A DNA stretch of 64,000 nt. Origin: CAYPIE01 sp964410665. GTDB lineage: Bacteria > Planctomycetota > Planctomycetia > Gemmatales > Gemmataceae. Below the pieces are notes generated by a model. It was not told the DNA's origin and made no database searches. It saw only the letters and a program-made list of their open reading frames with translations. Both the position numbers and the translations under genes were made by a program. The stretch is taken from contig CAYPIE010000024.1 of the NCBI GenBank assembly GCA_964410665.1, positions 1-64,000 on the forward strand, read 5' to 3'. Each line of letters begins with the position of its first letter. The first letter of the stretch is position 1. Positions 8,481 to 17,469 of the stretch are shown one piece after another.

Positions 8481-8499
8481 CTGAGGTATGACGCCTCAG
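8481..8499. other. small hairpin between methylase and next gene
   Basis: CTGAGG (8481-8486) and CCTCAG (8494-8499) form a 6-bp stem with a 7-base loop in the 113-base gap after the methyltransferase gene. No T-run follows, so it is not a typical intrinsic terminator. It may be an operator or an RNA processing site. Confidence 0.3.
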
Positions 8500-8563
8500 C
8501 GTGGGCTTACCGGGTACGTCGTTGTACCGGGTTTTCGATGAGTCTTAGCAAGGGAGAAATCCG

Positions 8564-8977
8564 ATGCGTTCTGAATTCAGAGTGTTGGTCGAAGGCCTTA
8601 AGGCCGACCTCAAAGAGAAATGCCTGCGAGTGCTTGCCACTTCCGTCAGGGAAAAGCGGATGGAAAAGACGGATCTGGAAGAGATCGCTGAAACTACCCA
8701 GCAAGCCACTGAGTAGCTGGACCGGCGGGGCAATCTGACTACCCGCATCGATGCCTTCTGTGAGATCACACCGGGAGACATCTGGGAGGTCCTCGACCAA
8801 GCCATCATGGGCTACGCCGCCGGGAGCCTCATCGAGACAATTGGCATCGACGATGCAATCACCGAGGAAACGAACCTCGACCTGTTGAACGATGCATTGG
8901 AGGGGTTTCGCGCTGCAGCACCCCTCGTACATCAGGCGTATGTCGATCTTGACCATTTGGACACCATCACCTGGTGA
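8564..8977 (+). pseudogene. small hypothetical gene interrupted by an in-frame TAG
   Basis: An ATG at 8564, preceded by GGGAGA at good spacing, opens a frame that reads 50 residues to a TAG at 8714-8716. It then continues in the same frame for 86 more coherent residues (LDRRGNLTTRIDAFCEITPG, then GDIWEVLDQAIMGYAAGSLI) to a TGA at 8975-8977. Both halves are acidic, helical and have matching codon preference, so they look like one 137-codon protein with a single nonsense codon between ETTQQATE and LDRRGN. It could be a recent point mutation, a sequencing error or amber read-through. A 50-aa product alone is also possible. No family was recognised. Confidence 0.55.
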
Positions 8978-9253
8978 GCGTCCAGTGCCCCATCCGAATC
9001 GGCAGCCCGGTGTTAGCCCGGGCCTGGGGCTTCCCAGCTGGGCTCGGTGTTTGGTCCCTTTGGCTCTGTATGGGGATGCGAATGAATGCATGATGGACAT
9101 GGAGCATCTCTGAGGGTGATAGTGGTACCACAAAGGCCCGGCCTCGGCGGCCTCCGCCGACCACCTTCGGGTAAGTGGCAGTCAGAGCGAGAAACCAACA
9201 TAGGCCCCTACGGAAGTCGGGCGTAATATACAAGTGTTAATCGAGGACGACAG

Positions 9254-10522
9254 ATGGCATCGATCGCAAATGATCCCGGCGGCCGGCGGCGAATCCTGTT
9301 CGTGGCACCCGACGGGAGTCGTAAATCCATCCGCCTGGGTAAGCTCGACCGTAAATCCGCCGAAGCCATCGCCCGCCATGTCGAGGCATTGTTGTCGGCC
9401 CGGATTTCGGGGCAACCGATCGCTAGCCCGACCGCGGCTTGGCTACCCACAATCGGGCGGACGCTCCGAGAGAAGTTGGAAATAGTCGGCCTCGTAGAGG
9501 TCATCTCTCGAACGACCCTTAATGACTTCCTCGACGCGTACATCGCCAACAGAAAAGCAACTCTGGCTCCCAACACCATCACCAACCTACTGCAAGCGCG
9601 GCGTCGCCTGGTCGAGCACTTCGGCGTCAACCGCACAATGGAATCGATTACCACCGCAGACGCGGAAACCTGGGCGGCGGCCTTGTCAAATCGCTACGCC
9701 CCGGCCACCGCGGGGCGCACGATCAAGCGAGCGAGGCAGTTTTTCCAAGCTGCCGTCCACTCCAAGCTCATCCCGGAGAATGTCTTCCTCCACATCAAGG
9801 CGAGCGGCCAGGCGAACAAGGAACGTCAGTTCCATGTTGACCGCGACACCATCTTCCGTGTCATCGATGCGGCTCCCGACGCCGAGTGGCGACTGATCAT
9901 CGCACTTTCCCGGTTTGGCGGCCTGCGTTGCCCCTCGGAGCACCTGGCACTCCGCTGGCAAGATATCGACTGGGCGCGGCAACGGTTGTATGTGGAATCA
10001 CCCAAGACCGGATCGCGGTGGGTACCGATCTTCCCGGAGCTGCGACCCTATCTGGAAGAATGCTTCGAGCTAGCCCAGGAAGGTGCGGTCCATGTTATTA
10101 CCCGCTACCGGGATAGCAATGCCAACTTGCGAACGACCTTCATGAAGATCATTAAGCGGACCGGGGAAACGCCGTGGCCGAAACTGTTCCACAACCTGCG
10201 AGCGTCGAGGGAAACTGAACTTGCCGCGGACTATCCAATCCACGTCGTGTGCGAATGGATCGGCAATACAGCAGCCATTGCGGCGAAGCACTACCTGACT
10301 GTTCGGGAAGAAGACTTCGTTCGAGCCACTCAGGGTGGCGCAAAATCCGGCGCACTAGCAGCGCGAAATCCGGCGCAGCAGGTAGCGGCAGGAAATGGCA
10401 TGGAGTTGAACAACGTGACGCAAATCGAGGCAGATTTCGAACTTATGCAACATGCTGCGAATTGTGACGAAATGGTGCAGTGTACAAAAGTACCCCCAAG
10501 GGGACTCGAACCCCTGTTTTAG
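9254..10522 (+). CDS. tyrosine-type site-specific integrase
   Basis: This 422-aa phage-type integrase catalyses recombination between the element and the tRNA-Glu gene. An N-terminal arm-binding part is followed by a SAM-like core-binding domain (about 90-180: DFLDAYIANRKATLAPNTIT) and the catalytic domain. The catalytic residues are visible: R225 in GGLR, H313 and R316 in HNLR, and the nucleophile Y347 in AAKHY. The last residues (VPPRGLEPLF) are encoded by the 3' end of the tRNA-Glu gene on the opposite strand, a common result of an integrase gene ending in its own attachment site. The tail between Y347 and the end is longer than usual. The gene is probably the last one of the element. Confidence 0.9.
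   Translation: MASIANDPGGRRRILFVAPDGSRKSIRLGKLDRKSAEAIARHVEALLSARISGQPIASPTAAWLPTIGRTLREKLEIVGLVEVISRTTLNDFLDAYIANRKATLAPNTITNLLQARRRLVEHFGVNRTMESITTADAETWAAALSNRYAPATAGRTIKRARQFFQAAVHSKLIPENVFLHIKASGQANKERQFHVDRDTIFRVIDAAPDAEWRLIIALSRFGGLRCPSEHLALRWQDIDWARQRLYVESPKTGSRWVPIFPELRPYLEECFELAQEGAVHVITRYRDSNANLRTTFMKIIKRTGETPWPKLFHNLRASRETELAADYPIHVVCEWIGNTAAIAAKHYLTVREEDFVRATQGGAKSGALAARNPAQQVAAGNGMELNNVTQIEADFELMQHAANCDEMVQCTKVPPRGLEPLF
10492..10522. other. right attachment site (tRNA 3' half overlapped by integrase end)
   Basis: The 3' half of tRNA-Glu (acceptor strand and T-arm) coincides with the last ten codons of the integrase. Tyrosine integrases of this type recombine within the tRNA 3' end, so the crossover core should lie here. 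A matching direct repeat at the left end of the element was sought in bases 1-9250 and not found, so the exact core cannot be delimited. Confidence 0.65.
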
Positions 10523-10563
10523 CCGTGAGAGGGCTACGTCCTAGGCCACTAGACGATGGGGGC
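10492..10563 (-). tRNA. tRNA-Glu (anticodon CUC)
   Basis: The minus strand folds into a complete 72-base cloverleaf. The acceptor stem GCCCCCA/TGGGGGT is followed by a D-arm with TCTAGTGGCCTAGGA. The anticodon stem TAGCC/GGCTA encloses loop CTCTCAC, giving anticodon CTC. A 4-base variable loop precedes the T-stem AGGGG/CCCCT with loop TTCGAGT. CCA is not encoded. It decodes GAG, a frequent codon in this GC-rich genome. The 3' half is the insertion site of the adjacent element and is restored intact. Confidence 0.95.
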
Positions 10564-10688
10564 CAATCAGTATCTTTTCAGTGTATGGGGATCGTCTTGG
10601 AACTGTCAAGGACCCTAAAGCCGGAGTCCAGCTCACTGGAGGAAAAGACACGCAACCGCCTGGCAGGTTCACCACCCAAATCGCACGG

Positions 10689-11513
10689 TTAACTTGCCGG
10701 CGGATTTAACGCCCCGACAAAGCCCTGAGCCAGCGTCCGCAGTTCGTCGAGGACCTCGGGTAGTGGCCGCTGGCGTGTCGTCAGCTCTTCAATGCGGCGA
10801 ACCATGGCACTCCCCACGATCACACCATCGACATGCTCGCGGAGCATGTCGACTTGCTCGGGACGACTTACCCCAAAGCCCAGACAGCGGGGTAACGAAG
10901 TCAGCTCTTGAAGTCGCTGCAGTTGATCCACCACCGTGGGTGGCAGTTCGGTGCGTTCCCCCGTGATGCCGGCGACACTGACGCAGTAGAGGAAACCCGA
11001 GCTGGTCTGAGCAATCCGCGCTGCCCGCTCGGGAGCGGTCGTCGGAGTCACCAGCAATATCACCTTGAAGTCGCGTTCGGCGGCTTGCTGGACGAGTTCT
11101 TCTCCCTCTTCGAGCGGCATATCGGGCACGATCGCCCCCGAGAACCCCGCTTCCTGGGCCTCCGTCAGAAAGTGATCCAGGCCCCGGCGAAACACCAGGG
11201 TGTAGGACAGCATCGACACCACCGGGGTCTGCCAGCCCGGTGACTGCGTCAACTCGCGAACCGCTGCAAAGATCTCCGCCAGCTGGATCTTGCGTCCCAG
11301 AGCGCGGGTGTAGGAAGACTGGATCACCGGACCATCGGCAATCGGATCGCTGAACGGAATCCCTAGCTCGATCAGATGGGCTCCCGCGGCTGCCAACTCA
11401 CGAACGATCGCCAACGTCGTCGGCAAGTCCGGATCCCCGGCGGTCACGAAGGGAATGAACGCCTTCTGCCCAGTCGCACGGAGGTTCTCGAAGGTGGCAT
11501 CGATGCGGTTCAT
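10689..11513 (-). CDS. trpA: tryptophan synthase alpha subunit
   Basis: The 274-aa TIM-barrel protein cleaves indole-3-glycerol phosphate to indole and glyceraldehyde 3-phosphate, and passes indole to TrpB through a tunnel. The catalytic residues fall at the same positions as in E. coli: E49 (in LIELGIPFSDP) and D60 (in ADGPVIQ). The phosphate-binding loop region (GFGVSRPEQ) and the GVIVGSAMV motif are also present. The start overlaps the trpB stop (ATGA), giving the usual trpB-trpA coupling. The other trp genes are not in this window, so the pathway is split in this genome. Confidence 0.97.
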   Translation of the reverse strand: MNRIDATFENLRATGQKAFIPFVTAGDPDLPTTLAIVRELAAAGAHLIELGIPFSDPIADGPVIQSSYTRALGRKIQLAEIFAAVRELTQSPGWQTPVVSMLSYTLVFRRGLDHFLTEAQEAGFSGAIVPDMPLEEGEELVQQAAERDFKVILLVTPTTAPERAARIAQTSSGFLYCVSVAGITGERTELPPTVVDQLQRLQELTSLPRCLGFGVSRPEQVDMLREHVDGVIVGSAMVRRIEELTTRQRPLPEVLDELRTLAQGFVGALNPPAS

Positions 11514-12739
11514 GCGTGGGTCCCAGCACTCCCCGAGTACGCTTCCAGGCGTGCGACCTCCGCACAGTCCTTGTCGCCTCGGCCGGAGAAGCAGATCACC
11601 AGCACCTCATCCTTGCTCCGCTGACTCGCAATGCGTAAGGCCTCGAACACGGCATGGGCGGTTTCCAACGCCGGCAAAATTCCTTCCAGGCGGGCGCAGG
11701 TATGGAAAGCCTGCAAGGCATCGGCGTCGGTGACATTGCCATACTGCACGCGGCCAGAATCTCGCCAGAAACTATGTTCCGGACCGACGCCCGGATAGTC
11801 CAGCCCCGCCGAGACGGAATGGACATCCGCCGTTTGCCCATCCAAGTCTTGCAGTACGTAACTGTACGTACCGTGCAACACCCCGGGAGCACCATAATTC
11901 AAAGGCGCGGCATTGTTGCCATCCGCCGGGCCATGCCCGCCTGCCTCAATGCCAACCAACTCGACCGACAGGTCATCGATAAACGGGTAGAACATGCCCG
12001 CAGCATTGCTCCCCCCGCCGACACAAGCCATCACCACATCCGGAAGCCGACCCAGTTGTTCCAGACACTGGGCTCGCGTTTCCTGGCCGATGACCGATTG
12101 GAAGTCACGCACCATCATCGGAAACGGGTGGGGGCCGATCACGCTGCCAATGCTGTAGTGCGTGGTCTCTGAGGTGGCCATCCACTCACGCATCGCCTCA
12201 TTGACCGCATCGCGTAAGGTCTTGCTACCCGACTCAACCGGGTAGACTTCAGAGCCCAGGGCCCGCATCCGGAAGACATTCAACTCCTGCCGACGAACAT
12301 CCTCTGCCCCCATATACACCCGGCATGGCAGGCCAAACAACGCGGCCGCCGTCGCGCTGGCGACCCCGTGCTGGCCGGCACCGGTCTCGGCGATGATGCG
12401 AGTCTTCCCCATCCGTTTGGTCAGCAGTGTCTGGCCGAGGCAGTTGTTGATCTTGTGGGCGCCAGTGTGGTTGAGGTCTTCGCGCTTTAGGTAGATCTGG
12501 GCTCCGCCGGCTTCGCGGGTGAGGCGTTCGGCGAAATACAGGCCGCTGGGGCGACCAACATAGGTGCGCAAGTAGCGATGATATTCCGCCTGGAATGCCG
12601 GATCATGCTTGGCCTCCAGGTAGGCAGCTTCCAGCTGCTCAAGGGCATGCATCAGCGTCTCGGGGACAAAGCGGCCGCCGAAGGAACCGAACCGACCGCG
12701 CCGATCCGGGACGGTAGAGAGTGTCCGTTCTTGCAACAT
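11510..12739 (-). CDS. trpB: tryptophan synthase beta subunit
   Basis: The 409-aa PLP enzyme condenses indole with serine to give tryptophan. K96 in HTGAHKINN forms the Schiff base. The N-terminal GRFGSFGGRFVPETLM and the glycine-rich phosphate-binding loop (CVGGGSNAAGMF) identify TrpB1, the partner of TrpA, rather than the stand-alone TrpB2. Length is normal. It is the first gene of a two-gene unit; 119 bases separate it from the purine nucleoside phosphorylase upstream, so a promoter probably lies there. No attenuator was recognised. Confidence 0.97.
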   Translation of the reverse strand: MLQERTLSTVPDRRGRFGSFGGRFVPETLMHALEQLEAAYLEAKHDPAFQAEYHRYLRTYVGRPSGLYFAERLTREAGGAQIYLKREDLNHTGAHKINNCLGQTLLTKRMGKTRIIAETGAGQHGVASATAAALFGLPCRVYMGAEDVRRQELNVFRMRALGSEVYPVESGSKTLRDAVNEAMREWMATSETTHYSIGSVIGPHPFPMMVRDFQSVIGQETRAQCLEQLGRLPDVVMACVGGGSNAAGMFYPFIDDLSVELVGIEAGGHGPADGNNAAPLNYGAPGVLHGTYSYVLQDLDGQTADVHSVSAGLDYPGVGPEHSFWRDSGRVQYGNVTDADALQAFHTCARLEGILPALETAHAVFEALRIASQRSKDEVLVICFSGRGDKDCAEVARLEAYSGSAGTHA

Positions 12740-12858
12740 GGTGAGTTCTCGAGGTCAGTGCCCGGGGAGACAGTTTTGCTACGCGAGTCCAGACGCTCAA
12801 CCGCGAAGCCGCCTGGAAACCAACGGTGTGCAGTGTAGCGAACCGACGGACGGCGCTG

Positions 12859-13641
12859 CTAGGGCTGTCGCAGCAACGTCTCCAGCAGGGCGGCCAATCG
12901 CTCGATCTGTTGTCCGGCGATTTGCAGCACCTCGGCATGGGTGAGCGGCCGCCCCGCCAGCCCCGCGGCTCGGTTGGTGATGCAGGAAATTGCCGAGCAG
13001 GCCATCCCTTGAGCGGCCGCGCATTCCACCTCCGGAACAGTGGACATGCCAACCGCATCGATGCCGCTTTGCCCCATGGCCCGGATTTCGGAGGGGGTCT
13101 CGTAGTTGGGTCCGAGGAGGTAGCCATATACGCCTGGTTCCGCGAGGCCAAAGTCCCGTCCGATCCGGCACACTTGCTCCAGGAGTTCCGGAGTGTAGCC
13201 CGTCGCTTCCTCCCTCAGACAGCTGGCGGGCGTCGCCCAGGTTCGGTGGGCGCATAGCGGCATCAGGCTGCCGGGCTCTAAATCCTCGCGAATCCCCCCG
13301 GCAGCATTGGTCAAAAAGACCCGCTTCACCCCCCAAATGCCCGCCAAATGTACCAAAAGGCTCGCCTCCCTGCGGCTATACCCTTCATAGCGATGCAACC
13401 GACCCTGAAACAGCACGACCGGTTGGTCGGCCCAGACGCCGATCCAAATCCGGTGGGCATGCCCCTGAACGGTCCCCGCCGGCAGTTCGGGAATCATGGC
13501 AAAAGGGATCGCTAGGGCATCCTGCAGACGGTCGGTCACCGCTCCGAGCCCTGAGCCCAGAATGAGCGCGGTATGTGGCGTCAAAGCCGTGCGGTGGGCG
13601 TGCCAGTGCTCCAGAGTGACCGAATTGCCTGGAAGCGTCAC
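12859..13641 (-). CDS. purine nucleoside phosphorylase (trimeric type)
   Basis: This 260-aa enzyme cleaves purine nucleosides with phosphate in purine salvage. It shows the PNP/MTAP family pattern: GSGLG near residue 29, GRLHRYEGY, TNAAGG, GPNYETPSEI, GMSTVPE, and the base-binding Asn in SCITNRAAG. These features place it with the trimeric inosine/guanosine phosphorylases (punA/deoD2 type). The start is a GTG overlapping the stop of the upstream kinase-like gene (GTGA), so the two are co-translated. Confidence 0.93.
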   Translation of the reverse strand: MTLPGNSVTLEHWHAHRTALTPHTALILGSGLGAVTDRLQDALAIPFAMIPELPAGTVQGHAHRIWIGVWADQPVVLFQGRLHRYEGYSRREASLLVHLAGIWGVKRVFLTNAAGGIREDLEPGSLMPLCAHRTWATPASCLREEATGYTPELLEQVCRIGRDFGLAEPGVYGYLLGPNYETPSEIRAMGQSGIDAVGMSTVPEVECAAAQGMACSAISCITNRAAGLAGRPLTHAEVLQIAGQQIERLAALLETLLRQP

Positions 13642-14381
13642 GCTGGGGTCACCTCTTCCTCCGTCGGAGGCAAGAAAGCGTCACCAGTCCCCTCATGGCC
13701 CTGGCGAGCACGTAGGGCTTCCAGAAGGACGCGGGCCGAGCCTTCTTCCCCCAACTGGCTGGTGTTTAGAACCAGATCGAAGGGATCAAGCTGGGGCGGG
13801 ATGTAGGAAAAGTGCTGTTTTAGGAACTCCTCGCGGGTCGCGTCGCGATGTTCCACCAAACGGGCGGCCTCATCGTGCGTCAGTCGCAGGTGTTGGGTCA
13901 TGTAAGCAATCCGTTCCTCACGCGGCGCGATGAGCCGGACATGCAAGGTCGCCTCGGGTCGCAACAAGAATCCCGCTCCACGTCCAACAAAAATCACACC
14001 GCCCTGGGCGGCCAGCATCAACTGCATCCGGGGTAACTCCCCGAGCTCGTGTAGATTGGTCAATTGGTGCATCGCTTGAATGCGGCTCAGTTCGCCGTCG
14101 GCCCAGTCACGCAAGGTCACGGGGAGATCGGCAATCAGTTGCATGCGTGCAGTGTCATTCGAAGCCAGATAGTCGAGCAACTCCTGCTCGAACACCTGCC
14201 AACCCAACATCCGCCCAAGCCGGTGAGCGATCCGGGAGCCGCGGGCGCCGACTTGGCGACTAATGGCAATGCACCAACCACGTGGTAGCCGTTCTCCCAC
14301 GGCCAAGCTCGGAGCACCGCGGTCACCATGCTGTGGTGCTGCCAAAGGCATCTCGGCAGTGTAATTCGGATCGTTGGTCAT
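13638..14381 (-). CDS. cytidylate kinase-like family protein
   Basis: The 247-aa protein resembles the cytidylate_kin2 family. The region ISRQVGARGSRIAHRLGRML takes the place of the nucleoside-kinase P-loop, and the C-terminal part (VGRGAGFLLRP, then REERIAYM) corresponds to the lid and core helices. Its substrate is unknown; these proteins are distinct from the housekeeping Cmk. It overlaps the purine nucleoside phosphorylase gene by four bases, suggesting a nucleotide-metabolism role. The first 35 residues look unstructured. Confidence 0.8.
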   Translation of the reverse strand: MTNDPNYTAEMPLAAPQHGDRGAPSLAVGERLPRGWCIAISRQVGARGSRIAHRLGRMLGWQVFEQELLDYLASNDTARMQLIADLPVTLRDWADGELSRIQAMHQLTNLHELGELPRMQLMLAAQGGVIFVGRGAGFLLRPEATLHVRLIAPREERIAYMTQHLRLTHDEAARLVEHRDATREEFLKQHFSYIPPQLDPFDLVLNTSQLGEEGSARVLLEALRARQGHEGTGDAFLPPTEEEVTPA

Positions 14382-14426
14382 GTTTCGTCCCTCTGGGATG
14401 GCAGCCCAGCTTCAGCCAACCAACGC

Positions 14427-15377
14427 TTAGACATTCTCTCGATACTCAGCCCGGGCAAACCAGGCCATGCCGACGAAAGTCAAACCCACGGTTAACACGC
14501 CCAACATGATCCAGGCCGTACTCGGTAACACCGGCATGAAGATCGTTGGGTTGGTCAGTGACCAACCTTCGGCCTCCGCTCCTTCGTAGACCAGGCAGCG
14601 GGTATAAAAGCTGATGCTGATCCGCTTCCAACTCCCCGGTAAATCCCCGACAAAGTTTTCCACGAAAAACGCGTACAGTAAGGCAATCACTGCCGGACGG
14701 CGGAAAATGCTGCCCATGGCATGAAACAGCGCCGTGTACGCCAAGGTGCCGCCTACGACCGCCGGCCAGTACTGGACAAACGCACGTTCTCCGGGCGGTC
14801 CCGCCGCCCAACAGATGCCCGCCAACCCCAACAGGTTCAGGGCAACCACCCAGGGAAGCGTGGACAGAAACTTGGCCAGATAAATCGACCAGCGTGGCAA
14901 CGGCCGGTTTAACAGCCAGATCAACGAGCGACTCTCACGCTCACTGCCCAACGAGCTGGTGGCAAAGGCCAGGGTTAACAACGGCATTAAATAGCCGAGA
15001 AACACCTGGAACACCACCCAACGCGAAAAGACAGCGAACTCCGTATGCGTCAGATAGCTGCCCGCGCTGGCCGCTACCGCTTCCGCCGTCGCGCTGATGC
15101 CGGGAGCCCATTGCCCAAACGCACTGACCGTCTGGATGAGGGCCGCTGTCTCGCCATATTCCAGGGAACGCCGTCGCGGCCGACGTTCGGCCAAATCCCA
15201 ACCGGCCATCGTATCCACGATCAACACGGCCAGGGTGGCCAGAGCCAACAGACTCAAGGCGATCCAGACCATCTGGCGAATGCGCAGATGCCGCCAGAAG
15301 CAAAACTGCAGCAGTTTGCCCCAAGCCCGCCAAGGGGAGCCCGAACTCGGAGCAGCCAGCATCACCTCGGGAGTCAT
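14427..15377 (-). CDS. ABC-2 type transporter permease
   Basis: The 316-aa protein has about six hydrophobic segments, beginning with WIALSLLALATLAVLIVDTM after a short cytoplasmic N-terminus. It carries an ESRSLIWLLNRPLPRWSIYL stretch after the second segment, typical of ABC-2/NosY-like permeases. It is the third gene of a permease-ATPase-permease operon, with 4-base overlaps (ATGA) at the first junction. The transported substrate cannot be told. In planctomycetes such ABC-2 systems often act in envelope export or gliding-type functions, which is inference here. Confidence 0.85.
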   Translation of the reverse strand: MTPEVMLAAPSSGSPWRAWGKLLQFCFWRHLRIRQMVWIALSLLALATLAVLIVDTMAGWDLAERRPRRRSLEYGETAALIQTVSAFGQWAPGISATAEAVAASAGSYLTHTEFAVFSRWVVFQVFLGYLMPLLTLAFATSSLGSERESRSLIWLLNRPLPRWSIYLAKFLSTLPWVVALNLLGLAGICWAAGPPGERAFVQYWPAVVGGTLAYTALFHAMGSIFRRPAVIALLYAFFVENFVGDLPGSWKRISISFYTRCLVYEGAEAEGWSLTNPTIFMPVLPSTAWIMLGVLTVGLTFVGMAWFARAEYRENV

Positions 15378-16498
15378 GTGCGACCACTCCCGCCCAGCAG
15401 ATAGCCCAGGATGGCGTGCGTCGAATCGTCCAACGCCTCCAGGTGATGCACCTCAATCCCCTCATCGAGCACCAACCGATGAAAATCTTGGAAAAACTGA
15501 CGTGGGTTGCGGGCACGAATTTGTAATGAACGGACGCCCGGATCTTGCCGCAACGCCGCTGACACATCGAGGTCCAAGGTCACCACCTCGGGAAAGTTTA
15601 GGAGATGACGGGCCAGTTCCCGTGGCGACGCCACATCGATCCGGATCGACAGCGGCTGATCATCGAGCAGTTCGCGGATTTGCCGCACCGTGCCCACCGC
15701 GGCGATGCGGCCGCGGGCCATGACTGCCACATGATCGGTCAATTTCTCGAGTTCTTCCAGCTCGTGACTGGAAATCAACAAGCACTTGCCCGCAGCAGCC
15801 AGCTCACGGAATAGGGTGATCAGCTCCGCCCGGCCGATTGGGTCAATCCCGGCCAAGGGTTCATCGAGGATCAGCAGTTCCGGATCGTGCAGCAACGCCT
15901 GAGCCAGCTTAATCCGTTGCCGCATCCCCTTGGAGTAGCCACGCAGGCGACGATCGGCCCGGTCCTGCATGCCAACCTGAACCAGCACCCGCTCGGTTCG
16001 AGCCTGGGCCTCGGTCGCAGCATAGCCGCACAAATCGGCCATCACTCGGACAAACTGGCGTCCGGACAAATCCTCATAAAAGGCGTCCACATCGGGGCAG
16101 TAGCCGACATGCCAGCGGGCTTGCCAGGACCAGGCATCCAGCCCAGCCACCCGGACTCGACCAAGATCAGGCCGCAACTGTCCGGTTGCCAGTCTTAACA
16201 GGGTGCTTTTCCCCGCCCCGTTGGCCCCTACCAGCCCGGTGATCCCGGAGCGAAGCTCGAGCGTGATCTGGTTGACACCGATCACCGGGCCATACCACTT
16301 GCTGACTTGCTCAAACAGTAATATTGGCGGGGCGTGGACGCTCGCCGCTGGCACCTGAGGCTGCGAACGGAGGGGCGCGGGCGATGACGCGGTGGGTTGT
16401 GCTTTGACGGGGAGAGGAGCCTCTTGGCTGCCCAAGAGGGCTGGCGAAGAATCTCCGGTAGCCGTTTCCGTATCCATTCCAGTCGTCCGATCCCTCAT
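15374..16498 (-). CDS. ABC transporter ATP-binding protein
   Basis: The 374-aa ATPase powers the flanking permeases. The motifs are complete: Walker A GANGAGKST (91-99), signature YSKGM (188-192) and Walker B LLILDEP (208-214), with the switch His in SSHELEE. An unusual Pro/Ser/Ala-rich N-terminal extension of about 55 residues precedes the domain, and an 80-residue C-terminal domain follows it. I chose the ATG at 16498, which overlaps the stop of the upstream permease (ATGA). An upstream extension of the frame to 16756 lies wholly inside that permease and is rejected. Confidence 0.9.
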   Translation of the reverse strand: MRDRTTGMDTETATGDSSPALLGSQEAPLPVKAQPTASSPAPLRSQPQVPAASVHAPPILLFEQVSKWYGPVIGVNQITLELRSGITGLVGANGAGKSTLLRLATGQLRPDLGRVRVAGLDAWSWQARWHVGYCPDVDAFYEDLSGRQFVRVMADLCGYAATEAQARTERVLVQVGMQDRADRRLRGYSKGMRQRIKLAQALLHDPELLILDEPLAGIDPIGRAELITLFRELAAAGKCLLISSHELEELEKLTDHVAVMARGRIAAVGTVRQIRELLDDQPLSIRIDVASPRELARHLLNFPEVVTLDLDVSAALRQDPGVRSLQIRARNPRQFFQDFHRLVLDEGIEVHHLEALDDSTHAILGYLLGGSGRT

Positions 16499-17469
16499 TC
16501 CACAATCTCCACGGCCTGGATACGACGATGTAGATACCACAGACAAAGTCCGCAAATCGCGGTCACCACCAAGGCCGCTTGCCAATACGGTGGCTGCGGG
16601 GACGGACGAACCTCGGCCAAGGGGATCTGGAAACACCATTCGCCAACCAGATAGAGATTGTTCCACAGATCCACTAGCCGCCAACTCTCCGGCAGCTTCA
16701 AGCCATCGACCAGCCAGCGCGGCAGAATCCGCCCCAGCACAAAAATGCTCGTCCAAACCATAATCATCGGCACGGTACGCCGTAACCAGCTTGCCGTGGC
16801 CACCAGCACCAAGCTCAGCGTCACGGTCAGCGCCAACCCATAACCAAAGATGCCCAGCAGCAAGCTGGCTTCATCCCAGTAGTAGCTGAAACGATCCAGG
16901 AGCCCGTATTGGCCAAACAAAACCAGCGCCGGTACCGTGGTCATCAGATTGAGAAAGATGCCCACTGCCAGACATTTGCCCAGCACATAGTGCCAGCGGG
17001 AGATAGGCTTGGATAAGTAAAATGGCAGGCTGCCGTAATGAAAGTCATTGCCCACAATCAGAGACCCGGCCAAGGCCAGGACAATCATCACCAGGTAGCC
17101 CTCAAACCAAATGAAATTGCTGTAGGTGGCCGCCGAGCCATTCACTTTTAACGAGCGATCCAGAATCCGGGTCAGATCTTCCCCGGTGACCTTCGGAGCC
17201 AGTGGGCCCGTTCCGAGTCGAATCGGGGCCTCGCTCTGGCGGATTTGCGTCTGGACAAATACCTGCAGATATTGCCCATAGAAGAAAAAGAAGAAGACTA
17301 ACAGCGAGCAGCCATACAGTCCCCAGAACAATTTTCGGCGGAACATCATCCCCAGGGCCACGCGGGCAATCGACCAGGCCGACCACGCCGACCGGTTGAG
17401 TTGGCCACGCCAAGCTCGATAGCGGAGCAGCGGGTGGCTACGTGACGGGGTCGAAAACGCTGGCTGCAT
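16495..17469 (-). CDS. ABC-2 type transporter permease, first gene of the operon
   Basis: The 324-aa membrane protein has about six transmembrane segments. The first (LFWGLYGCSLLVFFFFFYGQ) is followed by a roughly 90-residue extracytoplasmic loop. The stretch DFHYGSLPFYLSKPISRWHY is the ABC-2 coupling-helix-like region that precedes the later segments. The ATG at 17469 (MQPAFST) has GAGGAG 12 bases upstream; an in-frame start at 17535 is possible but adds unlikely sequence. It heads a three-gene export operon and is transcribed divergently from 17808. Confidence 0.85.
   Translation of the reverse strand: MQPAFSTPSRSHPLLRYRAWRGQLNRSAWSAWSIARVALGMMFRRKLFWGLYGCSLLVFFFFFYGQYLQVFVQTQIRQSEAPIRLGTGPLAPKVTGEDLTRILDRSLKVNGSAATYSNFIWFEGYLVMIVLALAGSLIVGNDFHYGSLPFYLSKPISRWHYVLGKCLAVGIFLNLMTTVPALVLFGQYGLLDRFSYYWDEASLLLGIFGYGLALTVTLSLVLVATASWLRRTVPMIMVWTSIFVLGRILPRWLVDGLKLPESWRLVDLWNNLYLVGEWCFQIPLAEVRPSPQPPYWQAALVVTAICGLCLWYLHRRIQAVEIVE

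Larger units (their letters stand above)
2640..10522. mobile_element. integrative element inserted at tRNA-Glu
   Basis: The element contains, in order, small hypothetical genes, a GTTCGG repeat region, an excisionase-like gene, a primase-helicase, a D12 methyltransferase, an interrupted gene and an integrase ending in tRNA-Glu. Replication, modification and integration functions are present, but no capsid, terminase large subunit or conjugation gene is visible, so it resembles a phage satellite or a degraded integrative element. The right end is fixed by the tRNA. The left end is uncertain and 2640 is only the first gene that seems to belong; it may lie left of the window. Two broken genes suggest it is decaying. 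Confidence 0.6.

Noticed and set aside
16499..16756. N-terminal extension of the ABC ATPase frame
   Set aside because: Lies entirely within the upstream permease gene; the ATGA overlap at 16498 gives a natural start.
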